Positions 19,701 to 32,100 of a DNA stretch of 64,000 bases are shown piece after piece; position 1 is the stretch's first letter, and each line of letters starts with the position of its first letter. The stretch lies in contig CM020506.1 in NCBI GenBank assembly GCA_009823395.1, positions 23,894,501 to 23,958,500 of the forward strand. Direction: 5' to 3'. The notes under the pieces are model-generated. The model saw only the letters and a list, made by a program, of their open reading frames with translations, made no database searches and was not told where the DNA came from. The translations under genes were made by a program, and so were the position numbers. The DNA is from Thamnaconus septentrionalis. Taxonomy: Eukaryota; Chordata; Actinopteri; Tetraodontiformes; Monacanthidae.

Positions 19701-22700
19701 CTGGCCACCCTGTTGGTTGCATTTTCTTCCCATGTCTTAAGGTAAACTTTAAATTCCATTTCTTTAGTTTATTCTCCATATTTTCCCTGGGATGATCTTC
19801 GGCTGACTTAATCTTCATCCACAACTACAAGCCCTCACCAGCCTTTGTCTCCAGGCCACCCGGGGCTCCAGCTCCCCGGTCCCCCGGTCCCCAGGGGCGC
19901 AGCCTGAGGCCCAGGTTGTCATTGCTTTGTGCCGCCCCACATCGGACAAGCTGTCCCCAGGCCACCCTGTTGGTTGCATTCACCTCCAAGGTCTTAAGGT
20001 AAACTTTAAATTCCATTTCTTGAGTTTATTCTCCATATTGTCCCTGGGATGATCTTTGGCTGACTTAATGTTGCTCCAGAACTACAAGCTCTCACCAGCC
20101 TTTGTCACCAGGACACCCCGGGGCTCCAGCTCCGCAGCCCGGTCCCCCACTTACACCAGGGGGGCCCAGCCTGAGGCCCAGGTTGTCATTGCAGGGTGCC
20201 GCCTCACATCGGACAAGCTGTCCCCAGGCCACCCTGTTGGTTGCATTCACCTCCCAGGTCTTAAGGTAAACTTTAAGTTCCATTTCCCTTGGATGATCTT
20301 TGGCTGACTTAATGTTGCTCCAGAACTCCAAGGCCTCACCATCCTGTGGCTCCATGCCACCCCGGGGCTCCAGCTCCGCAGCCCGGTCCCCCACTTACAC
20401 CAGGGGGTCCCAGCCTGAGGCCCAGGTTGTCATTGCAGGGTGCCGCCCCACATCGGACAAGCTGTCCCTTGGCCACCCTGTTGGTTGTATTTACCTCCCA
20501 TGTCTTAAGGTAAACTTTAAATTCCATTTCTTGAGTTTATTCTCCATATTTTCCCTGGGATGATCTTCGGCTGACTTAATCTTCCTCCAGAACTATAAGC
20601 CCTCACCAGCATGTGATCCAGGCCGACCGGGGCTCCAGCTCCAAGCCCAGTCCCCCACTTACACCAGGGGGGCCCAGCCTGAGGCCCAGGTTGTCATTGC
20701 AGGGTGCCGCCCCACATCGGACAAGCTGTCCCCAAGCCACCCTGTTGGTTGCATTCACCTCCAAGGTCTTAAGGTAAACTTTAAGTTCCATTTCCCTTGG
20801 ATGATCTTTGGCTGACTTAATGATGCTCCAGAACTCCAAGCCCTCACCATCCTGTGACTCCAGGCCACCCCAGGGTCTCCAGCTCCGCTGCCCGGTTCTC
20901 CACTTGCACCAGGTGGGGCCAGCCTTACGCGGAGGTTGTAGTTGCAGTGGGCGGCGCCCTCTCGATCAAGCTGTCCCCTGTCCAGCCTGTTGGTTGCAAT
21001 TACCTCCAATGTCTTAAGGTAAACTTTAAATTCCATTTCTTGAGTTTATTCTCCATATTGTCCCTGGGATGATCTTTGGCTTACTTAAAGTTGCTCCAGA
21101 ACTACAAGCCCTCACCAACATTTGACTCCATGCCACCCCGCGGCTCCAGCCCCTCACGCAGGGCTCCAGCCCTGCTGCCCGGTCCCCCACTCGCACCAGG
21201 GGGTCCCTGCCTGAGGCGATTGTTGTCGTTGCAGTGGACGGCACTCTCTCGATCAAGCTGTCCCCTGGCCACCCTGTTGGTTGTATTTACCTCCCATGTC
21301 TTAAGGTAAACTTTAAATTCCATTTCTTGAGTTTATTCTCCATATTTTCCCTGGGATGATCTTCGGCTGACTTAATCTTCATCCAGAACTACAAGCCCTC
21401 ACCAGCCTTTGTCTCCAGGCCACCCCCGGGCTCCAGCTCCCCAGCCCGGTCCCCCACTTACACCAGGGGGGCCCAGCCTGAGGCCCAGGTTGTCATTGCT
21501 TTGTGCCGCCCCACATCGGACAAGCTGTCCCCAGGCCACCCTGTTGGTTGCATTTTCCTCCCAGGACTTAAGTTAAACTTTAAATTCCATTTCTTGAGTT
21601 TCTTCTCCATATTGTCCCTGGGATGATCTTTGGCTGACTTAATGTTGCTCCAGAACTACAAGCTCTCACCAGCCTTTGTCACCAGGACACCCGGGCTCCA
21701 GCTCCATGGCCAGTCCCCACTTACACCAGGGGCCCAGCCTGAGGCCCAGGTTGTCATTGCAGGGTGCCGCCCCACATCGGACAAGCTGTCCCCAGGCCAC
21801 CCTGTTGGTTGCATTCACCTCCCAGGTCTTAAGGTAAACTTTAAGTTCCATTTCCCTTGGATGATCTTCGGCTGACTTAATGTTGCTCCAGAACTCCAAG
21901 GCCTCACCATCCTGTGACTCCATGCCACCCAGGGGCTCCAGCTCCGCAGCCCGGTCCCCCACTTACACCGGGGGGGCCCAGCCTGAGGCCCAGGTTGTCA
22001 TTGCAGGGTGCCGCCCCACATCGGAAAAGCTGTCCCCAGGCCACCCTGTTGGTTGCATTCACCTCCCAGGTCTTAAGGTAAACTTTAAGTTCCATTTCCC
22101 TTGGATGATCTTCGGCTGACTTAATGTTGCTGCAGAACTCCAAGCCCTCACCATCCTGTGACTTCAGGCCACCCCGGGGCTCCAGCTCCGCTGCCCAGTT
22201 CTCCACTTGCACCAGGTGGGGCCAGCCTTAGGCGGAGGTTGTAGTTGCAGTGGGCGGCGCCCTCTCGATCAAGCTGTCTCCTGTCCAGCCTGTTGGTTGC
22301 AATTACCTCCAATGTCTTAAGGTAAACTTAAAATTCCATTTCTTGAGTTTATTCTCCATATTGTCCCTGGGATGATCTTTGGCTGACTTAATGTTACTCC
22401 AGAACTACAAGCCCTCACCAGCCTTTGACTCCATGCCACCCCGTGGCTCCAGCCCCTCACCCAGGGTTCCAGCCCTGCTGCCCGGTCCTCCACACGCACC
22501 AGGGGGTCCCTGCCTGAGGCGATTGTTGTCGTTGCACTGGACGGCACCCTCTCGATCAAGCTGTCCCCTGGCCACCCTGTTGGTTGTATTTACCTCCCAT
22601 GTCTTAAGGTAAACTTTAAGTTCCATTTCTTGAGTTTATTCTCCATATTTTCCCTGGGATGATCTTTGGCTGACTTAATGTTGCTCCAGAACTACAAGCC

Positions 22701-25700
22701 CTCACCAGCCTTTGTCTCCAGGCCACCCCGGGTCTCCAGCCCTCCTGCCCGGTCCCCCACTCGCACCAGGGGGTCCCTGCCTGAGGCGATCGTTGTCGTT
22801 GCAGTGGACAGCATCCTCTCGATCAAGCTGTCCCCTGGCCACCCTGTTGGTTGTATTTACCTCCCATGTCTTAAGGTAAACTTTAAATTCCATTTCTTGA
22901 GTTTATTCTCCATATTGTCCCTGGGATGATCTTCGGCTGACTTAATCTTTATCCATAACTATAAGCCCTCACCAGCCTGTGATCTAGGCCCACCCGGGTC
23001 TCCAGCTCCGCAGCCCGGTCCCCCACTTACACCAGGGGGTCCCAGCCTGAGGCCCAGTTTATCATTGCTTTGTGCCGCCCCACATCGGACAAGCTGTCCC
23101 CAGGCCACCCTGTTGGTTGCATTCACCTCCCAGGTCTTAAGGTAAACTTTAAATTCCATTTCTTGAGTTTATTCTCCCTATTTTCCCTGGGATGATCTTT
23201 GACTGACTTAATGTTGCTCCAGAACTACAAGCCCTCACCAGCCTTTGTCTCCAGGCCAACCCGGGGCTCCAGCCCTGCTGCCCGGTCCCCCACTTACACC
23301 AGGGGGGCCCAGCCTGAGGCTCAGGTTGTCATTGCTTTGTGCCGACCCACATTGGACAAGCTGTCCCCAGGCCACCCTGTTGGTTGCATTTTGTTCCCAT
23401 GTCTTAAGGTAAACTTTAAATTCCATTTCTTGAGTTTATTCTCCATATTTTCCCTGGGATGATCTTCGACTGACTTAATGTTGCTCCAGAACTACAAGCC
23501 CTCACCAGCCTTTGTCTCCAGGCCACCCGGGCTCCAGCTCCGCAGCCCGGTCCCCCACCACACCAGGGGCCCAGCCTGAGGCCCAGGTTGTCATTGCAGG
23601 ATACCGCCCCACATCAGACAAGCTGTCCCCAGGCCACCCTGTTGGTTGCATTCACCTCCCAGGTCTTAAGGTAAACTTTAAATTCCATTTCTTGAGTTTA
23701 TTCTCCATTTTGTCCCTTGGATGATCTTCGGCTGACTTAATGTTGCTCCAGAACTCCAAGGCCTCACCATCCTGTGGCTCCATGCCACCCCGGGGCTCCA
23801 GCTCCGCAGCCCGGTCCCCCACTTACACCAGGGGGTCCCAGCCTGAGGCCCAGGTTGTCATTGCCTTGTGCCGCCCCACATCGGACAAGCTGTCCCTTGG
23901 CCACCCTGTTGGTTGTATTTACCTCCCATGTCTTAAGGTAAACTTTAAATCCCATTTCTTGAGTTTATTCTCCATATTGTCCCTGGGATGATCTTTGGCT
24001 GACTTAATGTTGCTCCAGAACTACAAGCCCTCACCAGCCTTTTTCTCCAGGCCACCGGGGCTCCAGCTCCATGCCCGGTCCCCCACTTACACCAGGGGGC
24101 CCAGCCTGAGGCGATCGTTGTCATTGCAGGGTGCCCCCCCACATCGGACAAGCTGTCCCCAGGCCACCCTGTTGGTTGCATTCACCTCCCAGGTCTTAAG
24201 GTAAACTTTAAATTCCATTTCTTGAGTTTATTCTCCATATTTTCCCTGGGATGATCTTTGGCTGACTTAATGTTGCTCCAGAACTACAAACCCTCACCAG
24301 CCTTTGTCTCCAGGCCACCCCGGGGCTCCAGCTCCCCAGCCTGGTCCCCCACTTACACCAGGGGGGCCCAGCCTGAGGCCCAGGTTGTCATTGCTTTGTG
24401 CCGACCCACATCGGACAAGCTGTCCCCAGGCCACCCTGTTGGTTGCATTTTGTTCCCATGTCTTAAGGTAAACTTTAAATTCCATTTCTTGAGTTTATTC
24501 TCCATATTTTCCCTGGGATGATCTTTGACTGACTTAATGTTGCTCCAGAACTACAAGCCCTCACCAGCCTTTGTCTCCAGGCCAACCCGGGGCTCCAGCC
24601 CTGCTGCCCGGTCCCCCACTTACACCAGGGGGGCCAAGCCTGAGGCTCAGGTTGTCATTGCTTTGTGCCGACCCACATCGGACAAGCTGTCCCCAGGCCA
24701 CCCTGTTGGTTGCATTTTGTTCCCATGTCTTAAGGTAAACTTTAAATTCCATTTCTTGAGTTTATTCTCCATATTTTCCCTGGGATGATCTTCGACTGAC
24801 TTAATGTTGCTCCAGAACTACAAGCCCTCACCAGCCTTTGTCTCCTGGCCACCCCGGGGCTCCAGCTCCGCAGCCCGGTCCCCCACTTACACCAGGGGCC
24901 CAGCCTGAGGCCCAGGTTGTCATTGCAGGATACCGCCCCACATCGGACAAGCTGTCCCCAGGCCACCCTGTTGGTTGCATTCACCTCCCATGTCTTAAGG
25001 TAAACTTTAAATTCCATTTCTTGAGTTTATTCTCCATATTTTCCCTGGGATGATCTTCGACTGACTTAATGTTGCTCCAGAACTACAAGCCCTCACCAGC
25101 CTTTGTCTCCAGGCCAACCCGGGGCTCCAGCCCTGCTGCCCGGTCCCCCACTTACACCAGGGGGGCCAAGCCTGAGGCTCAGGTTGTCATTGCTTTGTGC
25201 CGCCCCACATCGGACAAGCTGTCCCCAGGCCACCCTGTTGGTTGCATTTTGTTCCCATATCTTAAGGTAAACTTTAAATTCCATTTCTTGAGTTTATTCT
25301 CCATATTTACCCTGGGATGATCTCCGGCTGACTTAATCTTCATCCAGAACTACAAGCCCTCACCAGCCTTTGTCTCCAGGCCACCCCGGGGCTCCAGCTC
25401 CGCAGCCCGGTCCCCCACTTACACCAGGGGGGCCCTGCCAGAGGCCCAGGTTGTCATTGCTTTGTGCCGCCCCACATCGGACAAGCTGTCCCCAGGCCAC
25501 CCTGTTGGTTGCATTCACCTCCAATGTCTAAAGGTAAACTTAAAATTCCATTTCTTGAGTTTATTCTCCATATTGTCCCAGGGATGATCTTCGGCTGACT
25601 TAATCTTCCTCCAGAACTAGAAGCCCTCACCAGCCTGTTATCCAGACCACCCCGGGGCTCCCGCTCCGCAGCCCGGTACCCCACTTACACCAGGGGGTCC

Positions 25701-26100
25701 CAGCCTGAGGCCAAGGTTGTCATTGCTTTGTGCCGCCCCACATCGGAAAAGCTGTCCCCAGGCCACCCTGTTGGTTTCATTTTCTTCCCAGGTCTTAAGG
25801 TAAACTTTAAATTCCATTTCTTGAGTTTATTCTCCATGTTGTCCCTGGGATGATCTTTGGCTGACTTAATCTTCCTCCAGAACTATAAGCCCTCACCAGC
25901 CTGTTATCCAGACCACCCCGGGGCTCCCGCTCCGCAGCCCGGTCCCCCACTTACACCAGGGGGGCCCTGCCTGAGGCCCAGGTTGTCATTGCTTTGTGCC
26001 GCCCCACATCGGAAAAGCTGTCCCCTGTCCAGCCTGTTGGTTGCAATTACCTCCAATGTCTTAAGGTAAACTTGAAATTCCATTTCTTGAGTTTATTCTC
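13750..26100. repeat. Large block 1 of the array (~12.35 kb)
   Basis: Variant markers of this block recur in the same order in the next block. GTTGTTCCAGAACTACAAG with CTTAGACCAG and GGGTACCGCC occurs at about 13.78, 26.14 and 37.01 kb. The CTCCACAGCCCGG plus GCCTAAGGCC unit at 15058 recurs at 27318, and the unit at 16389 recurs at 28640. Order is conserved over several kb, so this is block duplication rather than independent homogenisation. Confidence 0.75.
17671..22368. repeat. Hexameric higher-order repeat, three copies of ~1.57 kb
   Basis: Diagnostic variants recur every 1.56-1.57 kb: unit starts at 17671, 19244 and 20808 share GGTTCTCCACTTGCACCAGG; 17940, 19512 and 21076 are the long CCTCACCCAGG type; 18493, 20056 and 21630 share CTCTCACCAGCCTTTGTCACC; 18735 and 20300 share GGCCTCACCATCCTGTGGCTC. 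Six monomers of alternating length class make up each period. Confidence 0.85.
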
Positions 26101-29100
26101 CATATTGTCCCTGGGATGATCTTTGGCTGACTTAATGTTGTTCCAGAACTACAAGCCCTCACCAGCCTTTGTCTCCAGGCCACCCCGGGGCTCCAGCTCC
26201 GCAGCCCGGTCCCCCACTTAGACCAGGGGGGCCCAGCCTGAGGCCCAGGTTGTCATTGCAGGGTACCGCCCACATCGGACAAGCTGTCCCCAGGCCACCC
26301 TGTTGGTTGCATTCACCTCCAAGGTCTTAAGGTAAACTTTAAGTTCCATTTCCCTTGGATGATCTTCGGCTGACTTAATGTTGCTCCAGAACTCCAAGGC
26401 CTCACCATCCTGTGACTCCAGGCCACCCCGGGGCTCCAGCTCCGCTGCCTGGTTCTCCACTTGCACCAGGTGGGGCCAGCCTTAGGTGGAGGTTGAAGTT
26501 GCAGTGGGCGGCGCCCTCTCGATCAAGCTGTCCCCTGTCCAGCCTGTTGGTTGCAATTACCTCCAATGTCTTAAGGTAAACTTTAAATTCCATTTCTTGA
26601 GTTTATTCTCCATATTGTCCCTGGGATGATCTTTGGCTGACTTAATCTTCATCCAGAACTACAAGCCCTCACCAGCCTTTGACTCCATGCCACCCCGTGG
26701 CTCCAGCTCCGCAGCCCGGTCCCCCACTTACACCAGTGGGGCCCAGCCTGAGGCCCAGGTTGTCATTGCTTTGTGCCGCCCCACATCGGACAAGCTGTCC
26801 CCAGGCCACCCTGTGGGTTGCATTTTCTTCCATGTCTTAAGGTAAACTTTAAATTCCATTTCTTGAGTTTATTCTCCATATTTTCCCTGGAATGATCTTC
26901 GGCTGACTTAATCTTCCTCCTGAACTATAAGCACTCACCATCTGTGTCCAGGCCGACCGGGGCTCCAGGCCACCACCAGCCCAGCCTGAGGCCCAGGGTC
27001 TCCAGCTTCCGCCCCACATCGGTCCCCCACCCTGTTGGTTGCACCAGGTCTTAAGTTAAACTTTAAGTTCCATTTCCTTGCCTGAGGCTGACTTAATGTT
27101 GTTGAACTCATCACCATCCTTGTCCAGGCCACCCGGGGCTCCAGCTCCGCGGTTCTCCACTTGCACCAGGTGGGGCCAGCCTCAGCCACCCTGTGCAGTG
27201 GCCCTCTCGATCAAGCTGTCCCCTTCACCTGTTGGTTGCAATTACCTCCCATGTCTTAAGTTAAACTTTAAATTCCATTTCTTGAGTTTATTCTCCATAT
27301 TGTCCCTGGGATGATCTTTGGCTGACTTAATGTTGCTCCAGAACTACAAGCCCTCACCAGCCTTTGACTCCATGCCACCCCGTGGCTCCAGCTCCACAGC
27401 CCGGTCCCCCACTTACACCAGTGGGGCCCAGCCTAAGGCCCAGGTTGTCATTGCAGGGTGCCGCCCCACATCGGACAAGCTGTCCCCAGGCCACCCTGTG
27501 GGTTGCATTTTCTTCCCATGTCTTAAGGTAAACTTTAAATTCCATTTCTTGAGTTTATTCTCCATATTTTCCCTGGAATGATCTTCGGCTGACTTAATCT
27601 TCCTCCTGAACTATAAGCACTCACCATCCTGTGATCCAGGCCGACCTGGGGCTCCAGCTCCGCAGCCCGTCCCCCACCCACACCACAGGGGTCCCAGCCT
27701 GAGGCCCAGGTTGTCATTGCTTTGTGCCGCCCACATCGGACAAGCTGTCCCCAGGCCACCCTGTTGGTTGCATTCACCTCCCAGGTCTTAAGGTAAACTT
27801 TAAGTTCCATTTCCTTGGCTGATCTTGGCTGACTTAATGTTGCTCCAGAACTCCAAGCCCTCACCATCCTGTGACTCCAGGCCACCCGGGGCTCCAGCTC
27901 CGCTGCCCGGTTCTCCACTTGCACCAGGTGGGGCCAGCCTCAGGCGGAGGTTGTAGTTGCAGTGGGCGCGCCCTCTCGATCAAGCTGTCCCCTGTCCAGC
28001 CTGTTGGTTGCAATTACCTCCAATGTCTTAAGGTAAACTTTAAATTCCATTTCTTGAGTTTATTCTCCATATTGTCCCTGGGATGATCTTTGGCTGACTT
28101 AATGTTGCTCCAGAACTACAAGCCCTCACCAGCCTTTGACTCCATGCCACCCCATGGCTCCAGCCCTCAGCCAGGGCTCCAGCCCCTGCCCAGGTCCCCA
28201 CTCGCACCAGGGGGTCCCTGCCTGAGACGATTGTTGTCGTTGCAGTGACGGCACCCTCTCGATCAAGCTGTCCCCTGGCCACTCTGTTAGTTGCATTTTC
28301 TTCCCATGTCTTAAGGTAAACTTTTAATTCCATTACTTGAGTTTATTCTCCATATTTTCCCTGGGATGATTTTCGGGTGACTTAATCTTCATCCAGAACT
28401 ACAAGCCCTCACCAGCCCTTGTCTACAGGCCACCCTGGGGCTCCAGCTCCGCATCCCGGTCCCCCACTTACACCAGGGGGGCCCAGCCTGAGGCCCAGGT
28501 TGTCATTGCAGGGTGCTGCCCCACATCGGACAAGCTGTCCCCCGGCCACCCTGTTTGTTGCATTCACCTCCCAGGTCTAAAGGTAAACTTTAAATTCCAT
28601 TTCTTGAGTTTATTCTCCATATTGTCCCTGGGATGATCTTTGGCTGACTTAATGTTGCTCCAGAACTACAAGCCCTCACCAACCTTTGTCTCCAGGCCAC
28701 CCCAGGGCTCCAGCTCCCCAGCCCGGTCCCCCACTTACACCAGGGGGGCCCAGCCTGAGGCCCAGGTTCTCATTGCTTTGTGCCGCCCCACATCGGACAA
28801 GCTGTCCCCAGGCCACCCTGTTGGTTGCATTCACCTCCCAGGTCTTAAGGTAAACTTTAAGTTCCATTTCCCTTGGATGATCTTTGGCTGACTTAATGTT
28901 GCTCCAGAACTACAAGCCCTCACCAGCCTTTGACTCCATGCCACCCCGTGGCTCCAGCCCCTCACCCAGGGCTCTAGCCCTGCTGCCCGGTCCCCCACTC
29001 GCACCAGGGGTCCCTGCCAGAGGCGATTGTTGTCGTTGCAGTGGACGGCACCCTCTCGATCAAACTGTCCCCTGGCCACCCTGGTGGTTGTATTTACCTC

Positions 29101-32100
29101 CCATGTCTTAAGGTAAACTTTAAATTCCATTTCTTGAGTTTATTCTCCATATTTTCCCTGGGATGATCTTCGGCTGACTTAATGTTGCTCCAGAACTACA
29201 AGCCCTCACCAGCCTTTGTCTCCAGGCCACCCCGGGGCTCCAGCTCCCCAGCCCGGTCCCCCACTTCCACCAGGGGGTCCCAGCCTGAGGCCCAGGTTGT
29301 CATTGCAGGGTGCCGCCCCACATCGGACAAGCTGTCCCCAGACCACCATGTTGGTTGCATTCACCTCCCAGGTCTTAAGGCAAACTTTAAGTTCCATTTC
29401 CTTGGATGATCTTGGCTGAATTAATGTTGCTCCAGAACTCAAGGCCTCACCATCCTGTGACTCCATGCCACCCCGGGGCTCCAGCTCCATAGCCCGGTCC
29501 CCACCCACCAGGGGCCCAGCCTGAGGCCAGGTTGTCATTGCCTTGTGCCGCCCACATCGGACAAGCTGTCCCCAGGCCACCCTTTTGGTTGCATTTTCTT
29601 CCCATGTCTTAAGGTAAACTTTAAATTCCATTTCTTGAGTTTATCCTCCATATTTTCCCTGGGATGATCTTGGCTGACTTAATCTTCTTCCAGAACTATA
29701 AGCCCTAACCAGCTTGTGATCCAGGCCGACCCGGGCTCCAGCTCCAGCCCAGTCCCCACACCCACCAGGGGCCCAGCCTGAGGCCCAGGTTGTCATTGCA
29801 GGGTGCCGCCCACATCGGACAAGCTGTCCCCAGGCCACCCTGTTGGTTGCATTCACCTATCAGGTCTTAAGGTAAACTTTAAGTTCCATTTCCCTTGGAT
29901 GATCTTCGGCTGACTTAATGTTGCTCCAGAACTCCAAGCCCTCACCATCCTGTGACTCCATGCCACCCCAGGGGTTCCAGCTCCGCTGCCCGGTTCTCCA
30001 CTTGCACCAGGTGGGGCCAGCCTTACGCGGAGGTTGTAGTTGCAGTGGACGGCACTCTCTCGATCAAGCTGTCCCCTGGCCACCCTGTTGGTTGTATTTA
30101 CCTCCCATGTCTTAAGGTAAACTTTAAATTCCATTTCTTGAGTTTATTCTCCATATTTTCCCTGGGATGATCTTCGGCTGACTTAATCTTCATCCAGAAC
30201 TACAAGCCCTCACCAGCCTTTGTCTCAGGCCACCCCGGGCTCCAGCTCCCCAGCCCGGTCCCCACTTACACCAGGGGGCCCAGCCTGAGGCCCAGGTTGT
30301 CATTGCTTTGTGCCGCCCACATCGGACAAGCTGTCCCCTGTCCAGCCTGTTGGTTGCAATTACCTCCAATGTCTTAAGGTAAACTTTAAATTCCATTTCT
30401 TGAGTTTATTCTCCATATTGTCCCTAGGATGATCTTTGGCTGACTTAATGTTGCTCCAGAACTACAAGCTCTCACCAGCCTTTGTCACCCAGGACACCCG
30501 GGGCTCCAGCTCCATGGCCCAGGTCCCCACCCACCAGGGGCCCAGCCTGAGCCCAGGTTGTCATTGCAGGTGCCGCCCCACATCGGACAAGCTGTCCCCA
30601 GGCCACCCTGTTGGTTGCATTCACCTCCCAGGTCTTAAGGTAAACTTTAAGTTCCATTTCCCTTGGATGATCTTGGCTGACTTAATGTTGCTCCAGAACT
30701 CCAGGCCTCACCATCCTGTGACTCCATGCCACCCAGGCTCCAGCTCCCAGCCCGGTTCCCCCTTGCACACGGGGGCCCAGCCTGAGGCCCAGGTTGTCAT
30801 TGCAGGGTGCCGCCCATCGGAAAAGCTGTCCCCAGGCCACCCTGTTGGTTGCATTCACCTCCAGGTCTTAAGGTAAACTTTAAGTTCCATTTCCTTGGAT
30901 GATCTTCAGCTGACTTAATGTTGCTGCAGAACTCCAAGCCCTCACCATCCTGTGACTCCAGGCCACCCCGGGGCTCCAGCTCCGCTGCCCAGTTCTCCAC
31001 TTGCACCAAGTGGGGCCAGCCTTAGGCGGAGGTTGTAGTTGCAGTGGGCGGCGCCCTCTCGATCAAGCTGTCCCCTGTCCAGCCTGTTGGTTGCAATTAC
31101 CTCCAATGTCTTAAGGTAAACTTAAAATTCCATTTCTTGAGTTTATTCTCCATATTGTCCCTGGGATGATCTTTGGCTGACTTAATGTTACTCCAGAACT
31201 ACAAGCCCTCACCAGCCTTTGACTCCATGCCACCCCGTGGCTCCAGCCCCTCACCCAGGGTTCCAGCCCTGCTGCCCGGTCCTCCACACGCACCAGGGGT
31301 CCCTGCCTGAGGCGATTGTTGTCGTTGCACTGGACGGCACCCTCTCGATCAAGCTGTCCCCTGGCCACCCTGTTGGTTGTATTTACCTCCCATGTCTTAA
31401 GGTAAACTTTAAGTTCCATTTCTTGAGTTTATTCTCCATATTTTCCCTAGGATGATCTTTGGCTGACTTAATGTTGCTCCAGAACTACAAGCCCTCACCA
31501 GCCTTTGTCTCCAGGCCACCCGGGTCTCAGCCCTCCTGCCCGGTCCCCACTCGCACCAGGGGTCCCTGCCTGAGGCGATCGTTGTCGTTGCAGTGGACAG
31601 CATCCACTCGATCAAGCTGTCCCTGGCCACCCTGTTGGTTGTATTTACCTCCCATGTCTTAAGGTAAACTTTAAATTCCATTTCTTGAGTTTATTCTCCA
31701 TATTGTCCCTGGGATGATCTTGGCTGACTTAATCTTTATCCATAACTATAAGCCCTCACCAGCCTGCCAGTCCAGGCCCACCAGGTCTCCAGCTCCGCCA
31801 GCCCGGTCCCCACTTACACCAGGGGTCCCAGCCTGAGGCCCAGTTTATCATTGCTTTGTGCCGCCCCACATCGGACAAGCTGTCCCAGGCCACCCTGTTG
31901 GTTGCATTCACCTCCCAGGTCTTAAGGTAAACTTTAAATTCCATTTCTTGAGTTTATTCTCCATATTGTCCCTGGGATGATATTTGGCTGACTTAATGTT
32001 GCTCCAGAACTACAAGCCCTCACCAGCCTTTTCTCCAGGCCACCCGGGGCTCCAGCTCCAGCCCGGTCCCCCACTTACACCAGGGGGCCCAGCCTGAGGC

